Assembly: GCA_949788275.1 (NCBI GenBank)
Contig: OX460916.1
Location: forward strand, 2,170,001 to 2,234,000
From: Weeksellaceae bacterium
GTDB lineage: Bacteria > Bacteroidota > Bacteroidia > Flavobacteriales > Weeksellaceae
Direction: 5' to 3'
Length of the DNA: 64,000 nucleotides
Part shown: one piece after another, positions 35,418 through 45,697 of the stretch
Layout of the letters: each line of letters starts with the position of its first letter
Position numbering within the stretch: position 1 is the stretch's first letter
Position numbers and translations under genes: made by a program
Notes under the pieces: generated by a model
Told to the model about the DNA's origin: nothing
Database searches by the model: none
Seen by the model: only the letters and a program-made list of their open reading frames with translations

Positions 35418-37292
35418 TTAGTCTACATTATCATGTAAAAAATTATTGGGTCTAATTTGCACATCATTATTTTTTGTAGCACTCACATTAAACTCGGAAG
35501 ATGGTGAATCTTGACGATCCTCTTCTAAATTTATCCCTTGTCTTTTATAGGCAGGAATTGCCTCAAACTCATCGACTTGGTTGTTCGTTAACGCATTATT
35601 AAATTTAAAATTAAATTGGCGTAAACGATTTCTTCGATCTTCAATGGTTGTATTTAAATCCTCAGTCTGAGCTAAATCAATTGGTTGACTAACGGGGTCC
35701 ATTACTGAAATATCGGCAATTTCGGGTTGACTTTCAGCGCTAATTGAAGCGGGTTGACTAAGTTGGTTTAAACTAAAAACTTCTGATCTAGGTATTTCCG
35801 ACTTCACTTCATTCACCACTTCGTTTTTAGGTCCATGATCATTTTTTGCTCCTTGACTCGCATAGGTTTGAAATGAAGAAGGTAGCCCGGTTCCTGCATT
35901 ATGATTTGGTTGCTGGGGGCTAGACGGAGGAGCTACTGGAGTAGGCTCTGACTTCATTCTAGGCTCAAAATCATCGTATGTTTTACTTTCGCGTGTTGGC
36001 TCTTCAAAATCATCTAACACATAGCGTACAGCTTCTTGATTGGGTGTTTCTTGTGTCGGTGTGTGTGGATTAAAATGACCACTATAAGTATTTGAATTAT
36101 CTGTTCTAGGTGCAGTAAAACGAACCTCTTGCTTAATTTCTGGTTCTTTCACCTCTGGTACTGGCGCTTGAATGTTTCGTCCAAAATTAAGCGACATTGG
36201 GTTTACGCGAGCAGGAATAGGTTGATCTAACGACAACGTTTTATTAATCGGTTGTTCCTCTTCTAGGGCGTGTACAATTTTTTGTTCATCGCGGCCTGTA
36301 TACGCTTGATCTTCTGTTGGGAAGCCCGTAGCGACAATGGTTACCGAGATTTCATCACCTAAGTCTAAATCTTCGCCAATACCCATAATAATATTGGCAC
36401 TGTTTCCGGCTTCATTTTGAATATAATCATTGATTATACCAATTTCATCCATGGTAATTTCATTATTACCTGATAATAATAACAACAGGACGTTTCTTGC
36501 ACCTGTAATTTTATTATTATTCAATAAGGGTGAATCTAGGGCTGCAGAAATAGCTTCCTTGGCTTTATTTTCACCAGAACCTTTGGCCGATCCCATAATT
36601 GCGGTACCGCTATTGGCTAATACCGTACGCGCATCACGTAAATCGATATTGGTAGAATAGTGATGTGTAATTACCTCTGCAATACCCTTGGCTGCAGTAG
36701 TTAACACCTCATCTGCTTTGGCAAAACCTGATTTATAGCCTAGGTTACCGTACAATTCTCTTAGCTTGTCGTTGTTAATAACAATCAAGGAATCTACATT
36801 ATTGCGTAGTTTTTCAATTCCTCTTTCGGCTTGTTCCAACCTCATTTTACCTTCAAAGTAAAATGGCGCTGTTACAATTCCAACGGTTAAAATTCCAATT
36901 TCTTTCGCTATACTCGCAATAACTGGTGCAGCACCAGTTCCTGTACCACCACCCATTCCGGCAGTAACAAAAACCATTTTTGTACCCGTATCTAATACAG
37001 CTTTTACTTCCTCTATACTCTCAATTGCGGCTTGTTCTCCCACCTCAGGGTTGGCACCTGCACCTAGACCTTCGGTAATGGCTTGTCCTAACTGAATTCT
37101 AGTTGGGACTGGGCTATTAGCAAGGGCTTGTGAATCCGTATTACAAATTACGAAATCAACACCTGTAATTCCTTGTTCGAACATGTAGTTTACGGCATTG
37201 CTACCTCCACCACCTACACCAATCACTTTGATTGCAAGAGATCGACTTTTTGGTAAGTCGAAAACGATATCTCCTGTTAACATTTCGCTCAT
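35418..37292 (-). CDS. ftsZ: Cell division protein FtsZ
   Basis: This tubulin-like GTPase of 624 residues builds the division ring. The GTPase part covers about residues 1-330, with [16 protein letters not shown] at the start, the tubulin signature [16 protein letters not shown] near 110, and the T7 loop region [13 protein letters not shown]. The C-terminal extension of nearly 300 residues is long, rich in Pro, Gln and Asn, and poorly conserved, as usual in Bacteroidota. It ends in a short conserved peptide ([11 protein letters not shown]) that probably binds partners. Follows ftsA after 30 bp. Confidence 0.97.
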   Translation of the reverse strand: MSEMLTGDIVFDLPKSRSLAIKVIGVGGGGSNAVNYMFEQGITGVDFVICNTDSQALANSPVPTRIQLGQAITEGLGAGANPEVGEQAAIESIEEVKAVLDTGTKMVFVTAGMGGGTGTGAAPVIASIAKEIGILTVGIVTAPFYFEGKMRLEQAERGIEKLRNNVDSLIVINNDKLRELYGNLGYKSGFAKADEVLTTAAKGIAEVITHHYSTNIDLRDARTVLANSGTAIMGSAKGSGENKAKEAISAALDSPLLNNNKITGARNVLLLLLSGNNEITMDEIGIINDYIQNEAGNSANIIMGIGEDLDLGDEISVTIVATGFPTEDQAYTGRDEQKIVHALEEEQPINKTLSLDQPIPARVNPMSLNFGRNIQAPVPEVKEPEIKQEVRFTAPRTDNSNTYSGHFNPHTPTQETPNQEAVRYVLDDFEEPTRESKTYDDFEPRMKSEPTPVAPPSSPQQPNHNAGTGLPSSFQTYASQGAKNDHGPKNEVVNEVKSEIPRSEVFSLNQLSQPASISAESQPEIADISVMDPVSQPIDLAQTEDLNTTIEDRRNRLRQFNFKFNNALTNNQVDEFEAIPAYKRQGINLEEDRQDSPSSEFNVSATKNNDVQIRPNNFLHDNVD

Positions 37293-37322
37293 ATTCTTAT
37301 TATTTAAGTTCGTTCTGTTTCT

Positions 37323-38774
37323 TTATTCGGTTTCATTAATCATTTGGATAAACTTATCGGTCCATTTAGAGAAAAAGCTTTTCTTTTTCATACCAGCGGT
37401 ACCCGTTCGTTCTCTATCCCCTAACTCGTCGCCCATTAAATCGTCCATCTGATGTTCTGATTTAAATGGTTTTTCTTCCGCTTCTGGTGTTCCCTCTATA
37501 GGTTGATCAATAGCTTCTGAAGGAAGGGTGGTATCATCCATTTCTTCCTGATGAATACTTAAATTATTCATCACGGGTTTTTCGAAGATTTCTGATTGAT
37601 AGGAATTTTCTAATTCTTCCAATCCTTTCATCAATAACCCCACCGAAGTCGCGTATTCAGGTCCATTAATCTCGTCGGCTTTAGCGCCAACAATATGTTC
37701 GTTGGAATATCCGATTCTAACATCCATTCCTGTAACGTATTCCGTTAACTGGCGAATATGTTTTAATTTAGATCCTCCTCCTGTAAGGACAATTCCGGCG
37801 ATTAATTTTTTATTTTGATCTTCACATCCGTAGTTCTTTAATTCTAGATAAACTTGTTCTAGAATTTCCTGTACACGGGCATGAATTATTTGTGATAAAC
37901 GCTTTAATGATATTTCTTTGGCGTCTCTCCCTTTTAAGCCAGGAATCGAAACAATTTCAGTTTCTTTATTTTCGCCAGGCCAAGCCGATCCAAATTTTTC
38001 TTTTAACAGCTCAGCTTGTTTACCAATTATAGAACAACCAACCTTAATATCTTCTGAAATGACATTTCCTCCAAAAGGAATCACTGAGGTGTGTCGAATA
38101 ATATTATCTTTAAAGATAGCGATATCCGTTGTTCCACCTCCTATATCGATTAAGGCTACGCCTGCTTCTTTTTCTTCAGAGCTTAAGGCAGCACTTGAAG
38201 AGGCAATAGGTTCTAAAGTTATACTGGCTAACCGAAGGCCAGCTGCTTTTACACAACGAGCGATGTTTCGGATAGATGAAATTTGACCAACAACGACGTG
38301 GAAGTTAGCTTCTAAACGGCTTCCATACATACCTACCGGCTCTACAATTTCACCTTCGTTATCTACTTTAAATTCTTGGGGTAAAACATGGATAATTTCT
38401 TCCCCTGGTAACATAACTAATTTATAAACCTGATTGGTTAATAACTTCAAATCGGCTTCGTTAATAACATCTTCGGAATTGCTCCTTGTAATGTAATCAC
38501 TATGCTGTAAACTACGGATATGTTGTCCAGCAATCCCAACAGTGACATCTGTAATTTGGATACCTGATGATTTCTCTGCTTTATCGATTGCTTCCTTAAT
38601 TGAATTAATCGTTTGCGTAATATTATTCACGACCCCTCGGTGTACACCCAAGCTTTTGGCTTGTCCGTACCCTAAGATCTCGATTTTTCCGTTTTCATTT
38701 TTTCGTCCTACTAAAGCAACAATTTTAGTAGTACCGATATCTAAACCAACTGCAATTTTATTATTATTCATCAT
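37323..38774 (-). CDS. ftsA: Cell division protein FtsA
   Basis: This actin-like ATPase of 483 residues tethers FtsZ to the membrane. The phosphate-binding opening is VGLDIGTTKIVALVG, with VALIDIGGGTTDIAIF and VLTGGGSKLKHI later. The last residues form a basic amphipathic helix (KKKSFFSKWTDKFIQMI) that fits a membrane-targeting sequence. It overlaps ftsQ by 11 bp and is followed by ftsZ. Confidence 0.96.
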   Translation of the reverse strand: MMNNNKIAVGLDIGTTKIVALVGRKNENGKIEILGYGQAKSLGVHRGVVNNITQTINSIKEAIDKAEKSSGIQITDVTVGIAGQHIRSLQHSDYITRSNSEDVINEADLKLLTNQVYKLVMLPGEEIIHVLPQEFKVDNEGEIVEPVGMYGSRLEANFHVVVGQISSIRNIARCVKAAGLRLASITLEPIASSSAALSSEEKEAGVALIDIGGGTTDIAIFKDNIIRHTSVIPFGGNVISEDIKVGCSIIGKQAELLKEKFGSAWPGENKETEIVSIPGLKGRDAKEISLKRLSQIIHARVQEILEQVYLELKNYGCEDQNKKLIAGIVLTGGGSKLKHIRQLTEYVTGMDVRIGYSNEHIVGAKADEINGPEYATSVGLLMKGLEELENSYQSEIFEKPVMNNLSIHQEEMDDTTLPSEAIDQPIEGTPEAEEKPFKSEHQMDDLMGDELGDRERTGTAGMKKKSFFSKWTDKFIQMINETE

Positions 38775-39504
38775 GTTTAGTTCTTTTGGTTGCTACGACT
38801 TGGTTTATAAACTTAAGACTTAACTTTTCATAGTTATCTGTCCCTACATAGTTCAAATATTGGTCATAAAATAATTCGAGATTGTTTAACTTTCGTTCAA
38901 AATTATTTAATGTCCCCAGTTCGATATAAAAATTTTTATTATTCACTATTAAATTATACGATCGTTGGCCAACTTTTACAATTGAAATGATGTGTTTATG
39001 AAACAATTCACTTGAATTAATGTAATTGACAAAATCACTTAAATCACCTAATTCCTGATCTTTAATATCTCCATCAACCATAACAACAGTGGCGGAGTTT
39101 AATTTAGACAGCGGCATTTTTTGACCATTTTCAGTCAAATAATACTCGGTCTTTGGTGTTGTTACACGAGCAATTGCCCTGTTTGTTTTTATTTTAAAAT
39201 GAACAACCCCTTTAATATCTTTATTGGCTTGAACACTTTCAACGTACGGAATACTTTGTACTTTTTTCTCTAAAACTTGAATATCAATTTCGCGAATACT
39301 CTTTGTAAACACATCGCGATCGTCCAAATTTATTACCCGAGTAATTACACTATCATTTAGAAAATAATTATCTTTTGGGTGTTGAAATCGAACTTCAATT
39401 CTCTCGACTTTACGGCCAGCATTATGTATTGTTGTTAAACTAATTAAAACAATTAGAACAACAACACCAAAAATCAACTTTATGATTTTTAATTTATGCT
39501 TCAC
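38764..39504 (-). CDS. ftsQ: Cell division protein FtsQ
   Basis: This bitopic protein of 246 residues has one N-terminal membrane helix (IIKLIFGVVVLIVLISL), then a POTRA-like part (ERIEVRFQHPKDNYFLND, ESVQANKDIKGVVHFKIK). FtsQ links the ring to FtsL and FtsI in the periplasm. Sequence similarity is weak, so the call leans on cluster position between murC and ftsA. It overlaps both neighbours by 11 bp. Confidence 0.88.
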   Translation of the reverse strand: MKHKLKIIKLIFGVVVLIVLISLTTIHNAGRKVERIEVRFQHPKDNYFLNDSVITRVINLDDRDVFTKSIREIDIQVLEKKVQSIPYVESVQANKDIKGVVHFKIKTNRAIARVTTPKTEYYLTENGQKMPLSKLNSATVVMVDGDIKDQELGDLSDFVNYINSSELFHKHIISIVKVGQRSYNLIVNNKNFYIELGTLNNFERKLNNLELFYDQYLNYVGTDNYEKLSLKFINQVVATKRTKHDE

Positions 39505-40834
39505 CTAACCAGCTTTTAATGGGTTGTACAAGGGTATCTATGTTACCTGCACCAACTGTTAATAGAACATCAAAATCAGCTACTTTAATACAACTTAAAG
39601 TTTCTTCTAATGAAGATACAATTTTTTCGTTTAAATCCACTTTTTCCAGCAACCAATTTGAGGTAACACCCTCTATTGGAAGCTCTCTTGCAGGATATAT
39701 ATCCATTAAAATCAGTTCATCGGCTTTGGATAAACTAGCAGCAAACTCATCTACAAAATCTTTTGTTCTTGAAAACAAGTGAGGTTGAAACACGACCAAC
39801 AGTTTTTTTGTCGGATATAGCTCTCTTATAGAACTAATTACAGCGTCCAACTCTGTAGGGTGATGCGCATAGTCATCGATGTAAATTTTTTCGTTAATTT
39901 CATATCGGTTAAAACGACGCTTAACTCCCTTGAAACTAGCCAATGCCAAAATAATTTTTTCAGAATCTACTTCTAAATAGTCTGCAATGGCTAAAGCAGC
40001 TACCGCATTTTCCATATTGTGACGACCAGGCAGTAAAATTCCAACATTATGGTAGACTTTACGAGGCGTTTTTACATCAAACATATAATGTCCGTTTTCA
40101 ATTCGAACGTTGTATGCATTATAATCGGCATCTTCATCGACTCCGTAGGTCAGGGCATTGTTAAAATGTAATCCTTTTCGAACAAACAGTTTATCTTGAA
40201 CGATCGCTGCAAATTGTTGAAACGACTCTTTTACCGCTTCTCTTTCGCCATAAATATCCAAATGATCAGCATCATCTGAAGTAATAATAGCTAGTTTAGG
40301 CGAAAGTCTTAAAAAAGAGCGATCAAACTCATCAGCTTCTGCAACGGTATATTTCGAACCGTTTAAAATAATATTCGAATTATAGTTTTCAGCAATTCCG
40401 CCCAAAAACGCTGTACTTTCTACGTCAGCTTCTTTTAAAATATGTCCTAAGATCGATGTGGTGGTCGTCTTTCCATGCGTTCCAGCAACCCCAATATTAT
40501 AAGTGTGTTTAGTTATTTCACCTAATAATTGAGAACGTTTTAAAACATCAAACCCTTGGTCTAGAAAATAGTTTAATTCTTTGTGATCACTAGGAACAGC
40601 AGGGGTAAAAATAACCAACGTATTCTCTGGAGTTAAATCAGAGGGGATTAAGTTTACATTATCTTCAAAATGGATTTGAATTCCTTCTTCGATTAATGCA
40701 TTTGTTAATTCTGTTGGTGTACGATCGTAACCCAGTACGCTTTTCCCTAAAGAATTAAAAAATCGCTCTAGGGCACTCATTCCGATACCACCGGCACCTA
40801 TAAAATAATAATATGTTTTATCTAAACTATTCAT
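39494..40834 (-). CDS. murC: UDP-N-acetylmuramate-L-alanine ligase
   Basis: This cytoplasmic ATP-dependent ligase of 446 residues adds L-Ala to UDP-MurNAc in peptidoglycan synthesis. The nucleotide-sugar N domain opens YYFIGAGGIGMSALERFF. The ATP loop is GVAGTHGKTTTTSILG near residue 115, and the Mur central motif is EADEFDRSFL. The C domain includes YIDDYAHHPTELDAVIS. All key motifs are intact. It overlaps murG by 4 bp (ATGA) and ftsQ by 11 bp. Confidence 0.96.
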   Translation of the reverse strand: MNSLDKTYYYFIGAGGIGMSALERFFNSLGKSVLGYDRTPTELTNALIEEGIQIHFEDNVNLIPSDLTPENTLVIFTPAVPSDHKELNYFLDQGFDVLKRSQLLGEITKHTYNIGVAGTHGKTTTTSILGHILKEADVESTAFLGGIAENYNSNIILNGSKYTVAEADEFDRSFLRLSPKLAIITSDDADHLDIYGEREAVKESFQQFAAIVQDKLFVRKGLHFNNALTYGVDEDADYNAYNVRIENGHYMFDVKTPRKVYHNVGILLPGRHNMENAVAALAIADYLEVDSEKIILALASFKGVKRRFNRYEINEKIYIDDYAHHPTELDAVISSIRELYPTKKLLVVFQPHLFSRTKDFVDEFAASLSKADELILMDIYPARELPIEGVTSNWLLEKVDLNEKIVSSLEETLSCIKVADFDVLLTVGAGNIDTLVQPIKSWLGEA

Positions 40835-41940
40835 TGTATTAAATCCAATAATATATCTACAATTTCTTCGGTGGCTTTTGGCTTTCCTAATTGTGTAATA
40901 TGGGTTGATAAACTTTTCTTTAAATCGTCATTTTTAGCTAATGAAACGGCTTCATTGAGTAAACATTCTTTGGTTTTTGCATCATGAATAAACAAAGCTG
41001 CATGCGCATTAACCAACGCTTGTGCATTCTTTGTTTGATGATCTTCTGCCGCAGATGGTAAAGGAATTAGTATCGCTGGTTTACCAATGATACATAACTC
41101 AGAGATAGCCATTGCTCCTGCACGAGATACAATAATATCAGCCGCCGCATAAGCCGCTTGCATCGTATAGATAAATTCGGTTACATGAATACTTGGATAA
41201 CGATCACCTACGGCGTCTTTAATTTTTTTATAATCCAACTGTCCTGTTTGCCAAATTAGTTGAACACCGCTTTGCGCCAGTTTATCTAAATCGGCTAACC
41301 ATGCGTTATTAATTGCCCGAGAACCTTGACTTCCTCCGACCGATAAAATAATTGGTCGTTGAAAATCTAAATCAAACTGCTTTGCAGCCGCTTCTTTCGA
41401 TGGTAAATTCTGAAAGATTTCAGCGCGTATAGGATTGCCCGTACAACGTACCTTCTCTTTTGGAAATTCAGCAATATCTTCATAAGCCGTACAAATAGCT
41501 GCTGCCTGTTTTTTCAATATTTTATTGGTCACGCCTGGAAATGAATTCTGTTCTTGTAATAAATAAGGTACCTTATTCTTTCCAGCGATCCACAACATTG
41601 GGCCACTTGCATATCCTCCTGTCCCAACAGCGATATCGGGTTGAAAATCTTGAAATATTTTCTTAGCCAAACGAAGGCTATTGAATAAACGAAAAGGAAA
41701 ATTTAAATTGGCTTTCCAGTTGCTTCTATCAAACCCCGAAATAGGTAAGCCTTTTATTGGGTAACCTGCTTTAGGAACCTTCTCCATTTCCATTTTACTA
41801 TCCGCACCTACAAATAAAATTTGAGCATCGGGCAACCGTCGCTTAATTTCATCAGCGATTGCAATAGCAGGATAGATGTGTCCACCAGTTCCTCCGCCAC
41901 TAATTAAAACTTTAGGCGATATCTTCGATGTATTCTTCAC
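40831..41940 (-). CDS. murG: UDP-GlcNAc:lipid I N-acetylglucosaminyltransferase
   Basis: This peripheral membrane GT-B glycosyltransferase of 369 residues makes lipid II. The N-terminal glycine loop is ISGGGTGGHIYPAIAIADE, and the second is VGTGGYASGPMLW. The C-terminal UDP-GlcNAc site has ILSVGGSQGSRAIN and SRAGAMAISELCIIGKPAI. Full length. It overlaps ftsW by 29 bp. Confidence 0.96.
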   Translation of the reverse strand: MKNTSKISPKVLISGGGTGGHIYPAIAIADEIKRRLPDAQILFVGADSKMEMEKVPKAGYPIKGLPISGFDRSNWKANLNFPFRLFNSLRLAKKIFQDFQPDIAVGTGGYASGPMLWIAGKNKVPYLLQEQNSFPGVTNKILKKQAAAICTAYEDIAEFPKEKVRCTGNPIRAEIFQNLPSKEAAAKQFDLDFQRPIILSVGGSQGSRAINNAWLADLDKLAQSGVQLIWQTGQLDYKKIKDAVGDRYPSIHVTEFIYTMQAAYAAADIIVSRAGAMAISELCIIGKPAILIPLPSAAEDHQTKNAQALVNAHAALFIHDAKTKECLLNEAVSLAKNDDLKKSLSTHITQLGKPKATEEIVDILLDLIQ

Positions 41941-43111
41941 TTAATTTTTTTCTTTCTAGTTCAACTTCTTCTTTTGATTTTATTTGGGAGCTAACGCTCA
42001 ATATAATCCCAAATGAAATACAGGTCATCCATATAGAGGTTCCTCCATAACTAATCATTGGTAAGGGCTGACCCGTTACCGGTATTAAATTTACAGCAAC
42101 AGCCATATTAACCATCGCTTGAAATATAATTGGCAAGCCCACTGAAAAAACCAGTAGCGTTCCAAAAATCGTGTGTATTTTAGAAGCGATTAAGCAAATT
42201 CTAAATAGGATTAACAGGAATGTTGTAACCAATAATATCGCACCAATTGCCCCATATTCCTCCACAATAATTGCAAAGATAAAATCGGAAGAAGATTGGG
42301 GTAAAGTTTGTTTAAAAACACTTTTTCCTGGCCCTGCCATTTCATTTAATCCTCTTGCAATTGCAGCCTTGGCATGTAAAACTTGATAACTTTCTAGGCC
42401 AGAATCGTCTGAAAACTTTTCAATACGGGACATCCACGTGTGTACCCTTGAGTTGGAAATTAAATCGGGTTGCTTTAAGGCTAACCAAACAAAACCTCCA
42501 GCAGAAACAATTCCTAAAGCGGCGATTGACAATAAGTATTTCAGTGGAAAACCGCCAATAATCAGAATAACCCCACAAATAATGGCCAACATTAATGCCG
42601 TAGAACCGTTCGATGGAAAGATTAATCCTATAATTATAAAAATAGGGAGGAACAATGTTGGAATAGTATTTTTCCAGGTGTACTCCTTATCTCGGTTTTT
42701 AGTTAAGAAACGTGCTACATAAATCAATAAAGCTTGGGAAGCAATCATGGAAGGTTGAATCCCGATACCTGTCCCAGGGATTACCAACCATCGTGCCGCA
42801 TTTGCCCCATCAATGGTTTGTCCTTGAATCTGCGTAAAAACCAGCACAATCGCTAAGAAAATAACCGCTGTTAAGGCAAATAAGCCAAACCATCGGTAAT
42901 CAACACGTTGAAACAAACAGATAATCCCTAAGCCAATGGTTAAGATTAAACCATGTTTAAAAAGGTGACCCAATACAGTACCTGTTCCTACCGTATACAC
43001 AAGATTTGAACTCGCTGAATAAACAGGCAGAAATGAAAATATTGCCAACAGCATGATAAAGGCCCACAGGGGCTTATCGCCTTTGAAATATTTTTGTATT
43101 AGGTTTGTCAT
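41912..43111 (-). CDS. ftsW: Lipid II polymerase / division protein FtsW
   Basis: I place the start at 43109-43111 (MTNLIQKYFKGDKPLWAF), giving 399 residues. The longer frame from 43228 adds 39 residues that overlap murD and have no family match. It is a SEDS protein with about ten membrane helices, the septal glycan polymerase that works with FtsI. Conserved stretches are WLVIPGTGIGIQPS, MAGPGKSVFKQTLPQSSSDF and TGQPLPMISYGGTS. The catalytic aspartate lies in the SSDFIFAIIVEE region. Confidence 0.93.
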   Translation of the reverse strand: MTNLIQKYFKGDKPLWAFIMLLAIFSFLPVYSASSNLVYTVGTGTVLGHLFKHGLILTIGLGIICLFQRVDYRWFGLFALTAVIFLAIVLVFTQIQGQTIDGANAARWLVIPGTGIGIQPSMIASQALLIYVARFLTKNRDKEYTWKNTIPTLFLPIFIIIGLIFPSNGSTALMLAIICGVILIIGGFPLKYLLSIAALGIVSAGGFVWLALKQPDLISNSRVHTWMSRIEKFSDDSGLESYQVLHAKAAIARGLNEMAGPGKSVFKQTLPQSSSDFIFAIIVEEYGAIGAILLVTTFLLILFRICLIASKIHTIFGTLLVFSVGLPIIFQAMVNMAVAVNLIPVTGQPLPMISYGGTSIWMTCISFGIILSVSSQIKSKEEVELERKKLSEEYIEDIA

Positions 43112-43127
43112 GGTTAAGGTGGTGTTT

Positions 43128-44459
43128 TTATAAGGCTTTAATATTTTCTTTAAACAAATGTCCACGCTCTTCGTAGCCATTAAATAAGTCAAAACTCGCA
43201 CAAGCGGGAGACAACAAGACCGTGTCACCTGACTTGGCTAAACGTTTACTTTGCTCAACGGCCTCGGGCATACTAGTGGTATCAACAATCGTTTCGATAT
43301 AGGGTGAAAAGAAATCGATAATTTTTGAATTATCAAGACCTAAACAAACAATGGCAACTACTTTCTTTTTCACAAAAGGAAGGAGTTCTTCATAGTCGTT
43401 TCCTTTATCTTTTCCACCAACAATCCAAACAACGGGTGAGGTCATACTTTCTAAAGCAAAATACGTAGCATTCACATTGGTTGCTTTCGAATCATTTATA
43501 AAATGAACCCCATCAATTGTTGTCACAGGTTCCAATCGGTGTTCAACCGATTTAAAATCGCTCAAACTTTTCTTAATCGATTCGTTTCGTATTTTTAATA
43601 GGTTGGCTGCAGTTGCTGCAGCTAAGGAATTGGACACATTATGTGTACCAATTAATCCTAAATCTTGTATTGGCATATTGAATACACCATCGGAACACGT
43701 CATTCGAAATAATTCGTGATTCGCGTAAGAATCTTGTTCAGCATCTTTCATACTAAATGGTTTGCGCTTTGCACGAACCGATTGCTTATTCAACATTTCA
43801 ATGATTTTCTCATCATCTTGGTTATAAATAAAGTAATCGTTTTCGTCCTGATTTTCTGTGATTCTAAATTTAGCTAATGCATAATGATCAAACTGATTAT
43901 CATACTCATCCAAATGATCTGGTGTAATATTTAACAATATGGCAATGTAGGGTTTAAACGTTATGATATCATCCAATTGGAAGCTACTAATTTCCAACAC
44001 ATAATAGTCATAGCTATTTTCGGCAACTGCTTTTGCAAAACTAAGTCCTATATTTCCACCTAAGCCAACATTCAATCCAGCTTGCTTCAAGATATGGTAC
44101 ATCAAACTTGTTGTTGTTGTTTTCCCATTCGATCCTGTAATTGCAATAATTTTTGCATCCGTAAAACGCGATGCAAATTCAATTTCAGAGACTAAAGGAA
44201 TCTGCTTCGCTTTAATCTGCTGTATCAGATCGGTCTTCTTTGGTATTCCAGGACTTTTCATCACGATATCAGCCAATAAAATTCGCTCCATATCGTGTAT
44301 CCCTTCTTCAAAATCAATCCCGTGATCGATTAAGGTTTGTTTATAATCATTTTTAATCACCCCACGATCAGAAACAAACACGTCAAACTGTTGCTGTTTC
44401 CCTAGAATAGCTGCACCTACTCCACTTTCTCCTGCTCCTAAAACGACTAATTTTTTCAT
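43128..44459 (-). CDS. murD: UDP-MurNAc-L-alanine-D-glutamate ligase
   Basis: This cytoplasmic Mur ligase of 443 residues adds D-Glu. The N-terminal Rossmann loop is LVVLGAGESGVGAAILGK. The ATP loop is AITGSNGKTTTTSLMYHI, and the middle motif is LNITPDHLDEY. The C domain includes FINDSKATNVNATYFALE and WIVGGKDKGNDYE. Located 2 bp before mraY's stop side, between mraY and ftsW as usual. Confidence 0.96.
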   Translation of the reverse strand: MKKLVVLGAGESGVGAAILGKQQQFDVFVSDRGVIKNDYKQTLIDHGIDFEEGIHDMERILLADIVMKSPGIPKKTDLIQQIKAKQIPLVSEIEFASRFTDAKIIAITGSNGKTTTTSLMYHILKQAGLNVGLGGNIGLSFAKAVAENSYDYYVLEISSFQLDDIITFKPYIAILLNITPDHLDEYDNQFDHYALAKFRITENQDENDYFIYNQDDEKIIEMLNKQSVRAKRKPFSMKDAEQDSYANHELFRMTCSDGVFNMPIQDLGLIGTHNVSNSLAAATAANLLKIRNESIKKSLSDFKSVEHRLEPVTTIDGVHFINDSKATNVNATYFALESMTSPVVWIVGGKDKGNDYEELLPFVKKKVVAIVCLGLDNSKIIDFFSPYIETIVDTTSMPEAVEQSKRLAKSGDTVLLSPACASFDLFNGYEERGHLFKENIKAL

Positions 44460-44461
44460 TT

Positions 44462-45694
44462 TTATCTAATTTTCAATGTAATAACACTGATAACGGCTAA
44501 AATAATTCCTATAATAATGGCTCTTACAACAATTTTACTTTCGTGGTATCCTAACTTTTGAAAGTGATGATGAACAGGGGACATCAAAAATATTCTCCTC
44601 CCTTCACCATATTTGCTTTTTGTATATTTAAAATAACTCACCTGTAACATTACCGATAAACTCTCTGCGAAAAATATCCCACATAAAATAGGTAGTAATA
44701 ATTCTTTACGAACAATAATTGCTAGAACAGCTATAAGGCCCCCAATGGTTAAACTTCCTGTATCGCCCATAAAAACTTGAGCAGGATAGGTATTATACCA
44801 TAGAAAACCTATTAATCCGCCTAAGAAAGCCCCACAAAAAATAAGGATCTCTTCTGATCTCGGAATAAACATAATGTTCAAATAATCGGCAAAAATAATA
44901 TTTCCAGAAACAAAAACAAAGAGCGAAATAGCCCCCATTATAACGGCCGAACTACCAGCTGCTAACCCATCGATACCATCGGTTAAATTTGCTCCGTTGG
45001 ATACAGCCGTAATAATAAAAATAACGGCTAAAATGAAAACGGCAGCCCCCCAAAAGTGTTTACCATCTTCGTCCATCCAAAACAAAAAATCGGCATAATT
45101 AAACTCATTACCTTTCACAAAAGGCATGGTTGTTTCCAATGTTTTTTCTTCTTCTCCAAATTTCACTGGGTGATATTCATTAACGGAAGAAGTGGACGAT
45201 TGTTGGGGTTCAATTTGATGTTTTACCGTTACGCTAGGACTTGCATAAAGCATCACACCAACAACTACTCCAAGTCCTACTTGGCCTAAAACTTTGAACT
45301 TTCCCTTTAAACCTTCTTTATTTTTTTTAAATACTTTAATATAATCATCTAAAAAACCTATCACCCCAAGCCATAAAGTGGACACCAGTAGAATAATGAT
45401 ATAGATATTATCTAAGCGAGCAAATAATAACACAGGCACTAATGTTGCCACAATAATTATTAGCCCCCCCATGGTTGGAGTGCCTGCTTTTTCAATTTGA
45501 CCTTTCAAGCCCAAATCACGAACGATTTCGCCCATTTGCTCTTTTCTTAGGTAAGCAATTATTCGTTTACCATAAAAAAGGCTGATAAACATTGCCATCA
45601 ATATCGCCATCCCCGCACGAAAAGAGGTGTATTGAAAAATCCTTGCTCCTGGAAAATTTAACGTGTGTAAATAATCAAATAAATAGTATAACAT
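44462..45694 (-). CDS. mraY: Phospho-MurNAc-pentapeptide translocase MraY
   Basis: This multi-pass membrane enzyme of 410 residues makes lipid I. Conserved parts are [52 protein letters not shown] (Asp cluster), [16 protein letters not shown] and [12 protein letters not shown]. About 60 extra residues between 155 and 215 (including [20 protein letters not shown]) are longer than in E. coli. Such an insertion is common in Bacteroidota. Confidence 0.96.
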   Translation of the reverse strand: MLYYLFDYLHTLNFPGARIFQYTSFRAGMAILMAMFISLFYGKRIIAYLRKEQMGEIVRDLGLKGQIEKAGTPTMGGLIIIVATLVPVLLFARLDNIYIIILLVSTLWLGVIGFLDDYIKVFKKNKEGLKGKFKVLGQVGLGVVVGVMLYASPSVTVKHQIEPQQSSTSSVNEYHPVKFGEEEKTLETTMPFVKGNEFNYADFLFWMDEDGKHFWGAAVFILAVIFIITAVSNGANLTDGIDGLAAGSSAVIMGAISLFVFVSGNIIFADYLNIMFIPRSEEILIFCGAFLGGLIGFLWYNTYPAQVFMGDTGSLTIGGLIAVLAIIVRKELLLPILCGIFFAESLSVMLQVSYFKYTKSKYGEGRRIFLMSPVHHHFQKLGYHESKIVVRAIIIGIILAVISVITLKIR

Positions 45695-45697
45695 CTC

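Noticed and set aside
37918-38286. 122-codon ORF antisense to ftsA
   Set aside because: It is a shadow of the conserved ftsA reading frame; no promoter or family supports it. Similar antisense ORFs in groEL, ftsI, ftsW and gldM were dropped for the same reason.
41912-43228. Longer ftsW start at 43228
   Set aside because: The added 39 residues lie in the murD gene and have no family match. The ATG at 43111 begins the expected FtsW N terminus.
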